From positions 1 to 15,754 of the forward strand of contig JAQSXM010000026.1 in the NCBI GenBank assembly GCA_029256645.1: a stretch of DNA of 15,754 nt. The letters run 5' to 3'. The notes below the pieces were generated by a model that had not been told where the DNA came from, did not search any database, and was given only the letters and a program-made list of their open reading frames with translations. This DNA comes from Sporomusa sp. GTDB taxonomy: Bacteria; Bacillota_C; Negativicutes; Sporomusales; Sporomusaceae. This document shows positions 14,261-15,754 of the stretch, in pieces (position 1 is the first letter of the stretch; each line of letters begins with the position of its first letter). A program made the position numbers and the translations under genes.

Positions 14261-15226
14261 TTAAGTCCACTCCTCACTGGGTCTATATATGTCACGCCGC
14301 AAGGTGTAACTCCGGTTAAAACCACCCGGTAAGGCCTTGTCTTCTTCCCTGATAAACTGTTCGGTTTTTGCACTTAGGTTATCCAGATAATGCAATATCT
14401 CCGCTTCCAGAATCATCGGTTCCACCGGGCTTCCCCATTCAGCCTGCCCATGATGTGAATAGATACAGTGTTTGAGGATTAAACGGAGCTCCTCCTCAAC
14501 ACCAACTTGCCGGCACGCCTGCTCAACCATTTCCATACCCAGATAGATATGACGCAGGAGTTTTCCTTCTTTTGTAAAACCAACCGGCATCCCAAAAGCA
14601 TCCACTTCAATCTCCCGTACCTTGCCGATATCGTGAACTAAAGCTGCTGCCAATAAGATATCCTTATTGACCCTGGCATAACGCGCACAATAGTCCTGGG
14701 CACTTGCAGCAACCTCTAGCGTATGTTGAAGCAAACCCCCGATACAGGCATGGTGATTCTTGACAGCCCCAGGGTGACGCTTAAATTTTTCAACAAACAA
14801 TTTGTCGCCAACAAAAATGTAGTCCAGGATTTGTTTTAACGATTTACATTCCACGCCAGCAATCATTGCCGATAACGCCTCATATAACTGCTCAATATCC
14901 TGTGCTGCCATCATGCCCAGTTGTTTTAGAGCCTCATCAATCTCCTGCCGGGAGGGTATGGAAACATTATCGATAATTAGCTGCGGGGCCTCTTTAAAGT
15001 GATCAAGCGTAGCCTCGATGCGCAATACAAAGTTTTCTTGCAAAGTTATAACTGATTCATTTGATATATCCCAGTACTTAGCCGGCACATCAAGGCTATG
15101 ATCGCTAATAAAACAATCACCGTAGGTCTTGCCATTTTTAGCTGTTTTAACCTCAAATCGCGAGATACGGTATATACCTGCCAAGCGGGCTCCCTTAGGA
15201 TTCTTGACCAGTTCGCCAAGCTTCAT
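14261..15226 (-). CDS. yhaM: YhaM-type 3'-5' exoribonuclease (OB-fold + HD domain)
   Basis: A 321-residue cytoplasmic nuclease, the usual length for YhaM/CBF1 proteins, which shorten RNA (and single-stranded DNA) from the 3' end. An OB-fold at about residues 10-90 (GDCFISDHSLDVPAKYWDIS) would bind nucleic acid. The HD domain follows: His158/His159 in NHHACIGGLLQHTLEVA, His198-Asp199 in LVHDIGKVREIE, HSHHG-like YSHHG at 257-260, and Asp282 in HYLDNLSAK. All metal ligands are present. The start is the ATG at 15226, with GGAGGAG 7 nt upstream, and it gives the family N-terminus MKLGELVKNPKG. The frame remains open upstream to 15355, but that part is Cys/Trp/Arg-rich and non-homologous. No clear promoter was found upstream. 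Confidence 0.92.
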   Translation of the reverse strand: MKLGELVKNPKGARLAGIYRISRFEVKTAKNGKTYGDCFISDHSLDVPAKYWDISNESVITLQENFVLRIEATLDHFKEAPQLIIDNVSIPSRQEIDEALKQLGMMAAQDIEQLYEALSAMIAGVECKSLKQILDYIFVGDKLFVEKFKRHPGAVKNHHACIGGLLQHTLEVAASAQDYCARYARVNKDILLAAALVHDIGKVREIEVDAFGMPVGFTKEGKLLRHIYLGMEMVEQACRQVGVEEELRLILKHCIYSHHGQAEWGSPVEPMILEAEILHYLDNLSAKTEQFIREEDKALPGGFNRSYTLRRDIYRPSEEWT

Positions 15227-15546
15227 AGTAATTCTCCTCCACCAGTAGTCTATTGTCTGCCTAAAGCACGAACAGAAAATATCTTTAAAGATTCTGCCGA
15301 TGGCCGGCAAAATCCTGTCAGAGCAATAAGTAAATCTCCATACACAGAAATTCATCGTGTATACCGGCTACCGGCCATGCTTGCTATTTATATCAATGAG
15401 AACAGCTTACACCTTGTACGCATAAAGAATTTGCCTCCGCGAATATCGTCATCATCAGTCTTGTGCAAGTTTTTGAATAATCATCAGCTAAATTACGCAT
15501 TTATATAGTAGGGAACTATTATCCCGATAACGTGATTAAGGGGGTT
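15227..15546. other. Intergenic stretch without a recognised gene
   Basis: About 320 bp between yhaM and the small ORF at 15552. It should hold divergent promoters, but I see no convincing -35/-10 pair on either strand. Minor features are a GC-rich repeat of CCGGTA near 15360-15377 and AT-rich elements TATATAGT (15501-15508) and TATTAT (15517-15522), which could be -10 boxes. No RNA gene or riboswitch was recognised. A + strand frame is open through much of it, but it runs antisense to yhaM and has no ribosome binding site. Confidence 0.5.
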
Positions 15547-15551
15547 ATGCA

Positions 15552-15668
15552 ATGGGCGGGAGAACTCTCGATCAGTTTCGTAGCCTGCAACGGGCTAAAT
15601 CCAAAGGCTCGCAATCAACTCAGCAAACAACTAAAACTGCTGACGATTATCAACCCAAGCACACTAAG
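15552..15668 (+). CDS. Possible 38-residue small hydrophilic protein
   Basis: A small reading frame starting MGGRTLDQFRSLQRAKSKG and continuing Ser/Gln/Thr/Lys-rich to a TAA at 15666-15668. AAGGGGG lies 7 nt before the ATG, a good ribosome binding site. The protein has a short amphipathic start and a disordered-looking tail; I do not recognise it. A second frame starts at the ATG 15547 and runs to 15690 (47 residues), but there the ribosome binding site would be only 2 nt from the start. The two overlap, so at most one is likely real; I favour the 38-residue frame. No promoter is certain. Confidence 0.45.
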
Positions 15669-15733
15669 CCTATCCAAAACCCTGAATAAGTCTAACCTCA
15701 ACCTTTGAACACGCCTTCCGATTTCTTCCACAC

Positions 15734-15754
15734 AAAAAACAGACCTCCGTACAA
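15734..15754 (-). terminator. Possible half of a terminator cut by the window edge
   Basis: AAAAAA followed by CAGACCTCCGTAC at the very end reads, on the - strand, as a stem half followed by CTGTTTTTTG. The other arm would lie just beyond 15754. It would end a - strand gene outside the window and possibly the small + strand ORF. Confidence 0.3.

Noticed and set aside
15227..15355. N-terminal extension of yhaM by 43 residues
   Set aside because: Non-homologous and Cys/Trp/Arg-rich; it would place the strong GGAGGAG site inside the gene. The ATG at 15226 gives the family N-terminus.
15098..15508. + strand frame of 136 codons across the start of yhaM and the intergenic stretch
   Set aside because: Starts antisense to yhaM without a ribosome binding site; the intergenic part has no protein-like pattern.

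Overview
The window looks like chromosomal DNA of a Firmicute of moderate GC content. A spore-forming Negativicute (Sporomusaceae-like) is my best guess, but it is an inference. The support is a YhaM-type exoribonuclease, a YtpB/DUF2600 terpene synthase, strong GGAGG ribosome binding sites, and a Bacillus-type LexA (DinR) box in front of dinB. No rRNA, tRNA, CRISPR array, insertion sequence or phage gene was seen.

Layout, left to right. (1) At 1-519 (+) is the C-terminal HD part of a Ppx/GppA phosphatase cut by the window edge. It ends at a bidirectional terminator shared with the next, convergent operon. (2) At 567-3189 (-) is an emrAB-type drug-efflux pair: an HlyD-family adaptor followed by a DHA2-family MFS pump. 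It has a very good sigma-A-type promoter and a palindrome just after the predicted transcription start. No regulator gene lies beside it. (3) At 3326-8848 (-) is a complete five-gene dipeptide ABC importer in the order dppA-dppB-dppC-dppD-dppF. A strong hairpin after the lipoprotein gene dppA probably sets a high ratio of binding protein to transporter. The last three genes are tightly packed: a stop codon lies inside a ribosome binding site, and there is an 8-bp overlap. (4) At 9076-10143 (+) is a lone DUF2600 (tetraprenyl-beta-curcumene synthase-like) gene, divergent from dppA. (5) At 10207-11334 (-) is an M20-family PepT/YqjE-like peptidase. (6) At 11409-11726 (+) is a small YkuS-like protein. 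(7) At 11731-12891 (-) is dinB (DNA polymerase IV), with an SOS box lying over its transcription start. (8) At 13039-13374 (+) is a small secreted protein of unknown function. (9) At 13422-14180 (-) is a stand-alone Mrr-like PD-(D/E)XK nuclease with a TTG start. (10) At 14261-15226 (-) is a YhaM-type 3'-5' exoribonuclease. (11) From 15227 to the end is a mostly non-coding stretch with one probable small ORF (38 codons).

Working together: the dpp operon imports dipeptides, and the nearby peptidase could help break down peptides, although it is a separate transcription unit. emrAB exports toxic compounds. dinB is expected to respond to DNA damage. Most of the window is ordinary housekeeping and accessory chromosome. 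The parts least explained by known biology are the secreted 111-residue protein, the lone Mrr-like nuclease, the stand-alone terpene synthase and the small ORF near the right edge. I did not find a convincing new multi-gene system.
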